Shown here: positions 13,048-14,562 of the stretch, in pieces
How positions within the stretch are numbered: the stretch's first letter is position 1
Layout: each line of letters begins with the position of its first letter
NCBI GenBank assembly: GCA_050115555.1
Contig: JASFQI010000100.1
Span: 1-14,562, forward strand
Length of the DNA stretch: 14,562 nt
Origin: JASFQI01 sp050115555
GTDB lineage: Bacteria > Desulfobacterota > DSM-4660 > Desulfatiglandales > HGW-15
Reading direction: 5' to 3'
The notes under the pieces: generated by a model
Databases searched by the model: none
What the model was told of the DNA's origin: nothing
What the model saw: the letters and a program-made list of their open reading frames with translations, nothing else
Position numbers and translations under genes: made by a program

Positions 13048-14562
13048 ATGCCCGCAAAGACGGCCCTTCAAAAGCCCGATCAGATCGAGTGTCTCTATGA
13101 GATCACCCGGGCACTTCACGCCACACTCGACCTGAGAAAAGCTATGTACCAGGTGCTCGATCTCCTCAGCGAGCGCTTGGGCATGAACCGCGGATCCATC
13201 ACCCTGCTCACGCCCGAGACCTCGGAGATTCACATCGTGGTGGCCCACGGCACCCCGCTCGGGACCTCCCGCGGACGCTACAAGGTGGGCGAGGGCATCA
13301 CCGGTCGGGTAGTGGAGACCGGCCGTCCCATGGCGATCCCCCAGCTGGATGAGGAGCCCTTGTTCCTGGACCGCACCCGGGCACGCAGCCAGCTGGACAA
13401 GAGCAAGATTTCCTTCATCTGCGTGCCCATCAAGGAGGGGCGGCGTGTCCTCGGCACCCTGAGTGTGGACCGTGTGTTCGACGCCACCTCCCCCCTGGAG
13501 GATGACGTTCAAATCCTCACCATCATCAGCGGGCTCATTGCCCAGAAGCTCAGCCTCCTGGAGCAGATCAACCGGGAAAAAGAGCAGCTCGGCGAGGAGA
13601 ACCTTCAGCTTCGCAAGGAGCTGATCGAAAAGTACAGTTTCAGTAACATCATCGGCAACAGCCGCAAGATGCAGGAGGTCTTTCACCTGATTACGCAGGT
13701 GGCCAAGAGCAATGCCAACGTGCTGCTGCTCGGGGAGAGCGGCACCGGAAAGGAGCTCGTGGCCAACGCGATTCACTACAACAGCCTTCGGGCGAACAAT
13801 CTCTTCGTCAAGGTGAACTGTGCAGCCCTGCCTGCCAACCTGGTGGAGGCGGAGCTCTTCGGCCACGAAAAAGGGGCCTTTACCGGGGCCAACAGGCAGA
13901 AGCAGGGGAAGTTCGAGCTGGCCAACGGGGGATCCATCTTTCTGGACGAGATCGGCTCCCTGGACCTGGAGAGCCAGGGCAAGCTCCTGCGCGTGCTCCA
14001 GGAACGGGAGCTGGAACGCCTGGGGGGAACGAAGGTCATCCCGGTGAACGTGCGGCTGATTGCCGCCACGAACAAAGACCTTGCCGAGATGGTCGAGGCC
14101 GGCAGCTTTCGCGAGGATCTGTTTTACCGCCTGAACGTCTATCCCATCTACCTCCCCCCCCTACGGGAGCGCGAAGCGGATCTCCTGCTCCTGGCCGACT
14201 ATTTCCTGGAGAAGTACAGCCGGGAGTACGGCAAGGACATTCGTCGAATCTCCACGCCCGCCATTGACGCCCTGATGCAGTACCACTGGCCCGGCAATGT
14301 GCGGGAGCTGGAGAACTGCATGGAGCGGGCTGTCCTGCTCTGCGAAGACCGCGTAGTCCACAGCTATCACCTGCCGCCTACCCTCCAAACGGCCGAGGAG
14401 ACCGGCACGCAACAGGCCCGCTCCCTCAAGGAAGCTGTGGAGCTCTTTGAGCGGGATCTCCTCATCGATGCCCTCAAGAGCAGTCGCGGAAACATGCGAA
14501 AGGCTGCGGATTCACTTCAGACGACCGAGCGGATCTTCGGCTACAAGGTGAAAAAGTACGCC
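13048..14562 (+). CDS. nifA: NifA-family sigma54-dependent activator, 3' end outside window
   Basis: 505 codons are visible and the frame is open at the window edge. The protein is a bacterial enhancer-binding protein: an N-terminal GAF sensor (about 11-170, LYEITRALHATLDLRKAM), a short coiled linker (about 171-195), then the AAA+ domain (about 199-435) with Walker A GESGTGKE (229-236), the sigma54-contacting GAFTGA (276-281), Walker B IFLDE (297-301) and FREDLFYRLNV (354-364). The start of a Fis-type HTH (GNMRKAADSL) and a KVKKY segment typical of NifA tails follow. It therefore remodels sigma54 polymerase at promoters, perhaps of nitrogen genes. The C-x4-C linker motif of redox-sensing NifAs is absent; C424 and C432 are the nearest cysteines. 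ATG 13048 has GAGGAG upstream. Without a visible nif cluster, another target set is possible. Confidence 0.8.
   Translation, partial: MPAKTALQKPDQIECLYEITRALHATLDLRKAMYQVLDLLSERLGMNRGSITLLTPETSEIHIVVAHGTPLGTSRGRYKVGEGITGRVVETGRPMAIPQLDEEPLFLDRTRARSQLDKSKISFICVPIKEGRRVLGTLSVDRVFDATSPLEDDVQILTIISGLIAQKLSLLEQINREKEQLGEENLQLRKELIEKYSFSNIIGNSRKMQEVFHLITQVAKSNANVLLLGESGTGKELVANAIHYNSLRANNLFVKVNCAALPANLVEAELFGHEKGAFTGANRQKQGKFELANGGSIFLDEIGSLDLESQGKLLRVLQERELERLGGTKVIPVNVRLIAATNKDLAEMVEAGSFREDLFYRLNVYPIYLPPLREREADLLLLADYFLEKYSREYGKDIRRISTPAIDALMQYHWPGNVRELENCMERAVLLCEDRVVHSYHLPPTLQTAEETGTQQARSLKEAVELFERDLLIDALKSSRGNMRKAADSLQTTERIFGYKVKKYA

Overview
The window reads as a GC-rich (about 60% by eye) Gram-negative chromosome, most probably from the Desulfobacterota (former Deltaproteobacteria). 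This is an inference from the gene set: carA, carB and purF in a row, an Fe-S type PurF, a type-B-like PutA, a KdnB-like outer-sugar enzyme and a NifA-family activator. No rRNA or tRNA is present to settle the taxonomy, and no integrase, transposase or CRISPR array was seen.

Region 1 (1-6161, all +) is nucleotide biosynthesis. carA and carB encode the two subunits of carbamoyl-phosphate synthetase (shared by pyrimidines and arginine), and purF encodes the first committed enzyme of purine synthesis, starting 39 bp after carB stops. carA is bracketed by two copies of a roughly 80-bp imperfect palindromic repeat, one before it and one in the carA-carB gap, in opposite relative orientation.

Region 2 (6162-10914, +) is a proline-catabolism unit. 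A gap with a possible 40-codon ORF leads into a strong sigma70-type promoter whose -10 overlaps a perfect 15-bp palindrome of the GntR operator type. The leader is about 130 nt and can fold just before the ribosome binding site. Then come an FCD-type GntR regulator and putA, 46 bp apart. PutA lacks the N-terminal DNA-binding domain of autoregulatory PutAs, so the adjacent GntR protein is the obvious candidate regulator.

Region 3 (10943-12013, -) is a solitary iron-dependent alcohol dehydrogenase that closely resembles KdnB, the Kdo 8-oxidase of 8-amino-Kdo synthesis. It is convergent with putA; its usual aminotransferase partner is not in the window.

Region 4 (12014-13047) is about 1 kb without a convincing protein gene, between the divergent kdnB-like and nifA-like genes. 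It is not featureless. Positions 12503-12774 fold, on paper, into one large branched structure closed by about 25 base pairs (including 14 uninterrupted), with nested inner stems and an apical cluster of hairpins. More GC-rich hairpins lie at 12228-12368. This is the best candidate for something undescribed: a structured non-coding RNA or a non-coding mobile/repeat element.

Region 5 (13048 to the window end, +) is a NifA-family sigma54 activator (GAF, AAA+ with GAFTGA, start of the HTH), cut by the window edge.
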